This document shows positions 6,322 to 6,493 of a stretch of 6,493 nucleotides of DNA, piece after piece. How positions within the stretch are numbered: the stretch's first letter is position 1; each line of letters opens with the position of its first letter. The notes under the pieces were generated by a model that saw only the letters and a list, made by a program, of their open reading frames with translations, did not search any database and was not told the origin of the DNA. A program made the translations under genes and the position numbers. Source of the DNA: Mesoaciditogaceae bacterium (GTDB taxonomy: Bacteria > Thermotogota > Thermotogae > Mesoaciditogales > Mesoaciditogaceae); the NCBI GenBank assembly GCA_015486145.1, contig WFSH01000189.1, forward strand, positions 1 to 6,493, given 5' to 3'.

Positions 6322-6343
6322 ATTCTTAGACAATGAATTCTTA
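6314..6343 (+). repeat. 15-bp perfect tandem duplication spanning the stop codon
   Basis: GACAATGAATTCTTA at 6314-6328 is repeated exactly and without gap at 6329-6343. The first copy contains the binding protein's final Gln codon and TGA stop. Because the unit is 15 bp, the second copy places another TGA in the same frame 15 nt later (6334-6336). It looks like a recent slippage duplication at the gene end and does not alter the protein. Confidence 0.95.
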
Positions 6344-6364
6344 GGGGAGGGCAAAACCTCCCCT
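6343..6364 (+). terminator. Intercistronic hairpin (partial terminator / mRNA stabiliser)
   Basis: AGGGGAGG (6343-6350) pairs perfectly with CCTCCCCT (6357-6364) around a GCAAAA loop, giving a GC-rich 8-bp stem. The following bases CTATTCCTTG are only weakly T-rich, so it is unlikely to terminate fully. Sitting between binding-protein and permease genes, it fits an attenuating or 3'-end-protecting hairpin that keeps binding protein in excess over permease, as known for the malE-malF junction. Confidence 0.75.
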
Positions 6365-6374
6365 CTATTCCTTG

Positions 6375-6381
6375 AAAGGAG
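6375..6381 (+). promoter_or_regulatory. Ribosome binding site deciding the GTG start of the permease
   Basis: AAAGGAG ends 7 nt before the GTG at 6389 and lies just outside the preceding hairpin. It supports GTG as the initiation codon. Confidence 0.75.
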
Positions 6382-6388
6382 AAAAACG

Positions 6389-6493
6389 GTGAAGCATTAT
6401 AAAGAGTGGATCGCAGGATATTTCTTCATAGCACCGGCTGTAATAATTGTTGCTCTATTTGTCATATACCCGATATTTATATCTTTCTATTAC
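6389..6493 (+). CDS. ABC sugar transporter permease, first 35 codons
   Basis: The N-terminus of a MalF/UgpA-type inner-membrane permease, cut by the window end; it would form the translocation channel fed by the preceding binding protein. The 35 visible residues read MKHYKEWIAGY then FFIAPAVIIVALFVIYPIF, which is a short basic/aromatic cytoplasmic start followed by the first transmembrane helix. The pattern F-I-A-P-A...F-V-I-Y-P-I-F...S-F is characteristic of this permease family. GTG is the start, with AAAGGAG at 7 nt spacing. The 67-bp gap from the binding protein contains the intercistronic hairpin but no evident promoter, so it should be part of the same operon. A second permease gene would be expected downstream, outside the window. 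Confidence 0.88.
   Translation, partial: MKHYKEWIAGYFFIAPAVIIVALFVIYPIFISFYY

Overview
This window reads as ordinary bacterial chromosome, with every supported gene on the + strand. Several traits fit a Thermotogota-like (Kosmotoga/Mesotoga/Pseudothermotoga-type) fermentative anaerobe. The DNA is moderately AT-rich and GGAGG-type ribosome binding sites are very strong. Three of the starts are TTG or GTG. A sugar-binding protein has a plain signal-peptidase-I type signal peptide and no lipobox. It sits in a compact LacI-regulator / debranching-type glycosidase / ABC sugar transporter cluster. The phylum call is an inference from these traits, not from a database match.

Region 1 (1-1869) is the end of an NAD de novo synthesis operon. 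It holds the C-terminal two thirds of L-aspartate oxidase (nadB, cut by the window start) and a complete quinolinate phosphoribosyltransferase (nadC). The two overlap by 14 nt and are probably translationally coupled. The quinolinate synthase gene nadA would be expected upstream, outside the window.

Region 2 (1870-2275) is an approximately 400-bp gap without a convincing gene. Its left end carries nested inverted repeats, starting inside the last codons of nadC, and a 10-bp palindrome. Its right end carries a near-consensus promoter (TTTACA, 17 bp, TATAAT) whose -10 box runs into a 16-bp perfect palindrome, the predicted operator of the following regulator.

Region 3 (2276-6493) is a carbohydrate operon. 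It encodes a LacI-family repressor, a cytoplasmic amylo-alpha-1,6-glucosidase-like (glycogen-debranching-type) hydrolase, a periplasmic sugar-binding protein, and the start of an ABC permease that runs off the window. Spacing is very tight: 3 bp between regulator and hydrolase, and a 4-bp ATGA overlap between hydrolase and binding protein. A GC-rich hairpin lies between binding protein and permease, the usual place to make binding protein in excess over membrane subunits. The likely logic is that an alpha-glucoside or oligosaccharide is imported, hydrolysed in the cytoplasm, and it or a product relieves repression of the whole operon.

The most interesting signal is a second, exact copy of the 14-bp operator core TGTAATCGATTACA at 3619-3632, inside the hydrolase coding sequence and 1378 bp downstream of the promoter operator. 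The repressor's recognition helix carries the Val-Ala pair found in GalR/GalS, whose operators have the same TGTAA-n-CG-n-TTACA form. This suggests an intragenic auxiliary operator (DNA looping or roadblock) comparable to lacO2 in lacZ. I see no CRISPR, insertion sequence, tRNA, rRNA, or clearly novel multi-gene system.
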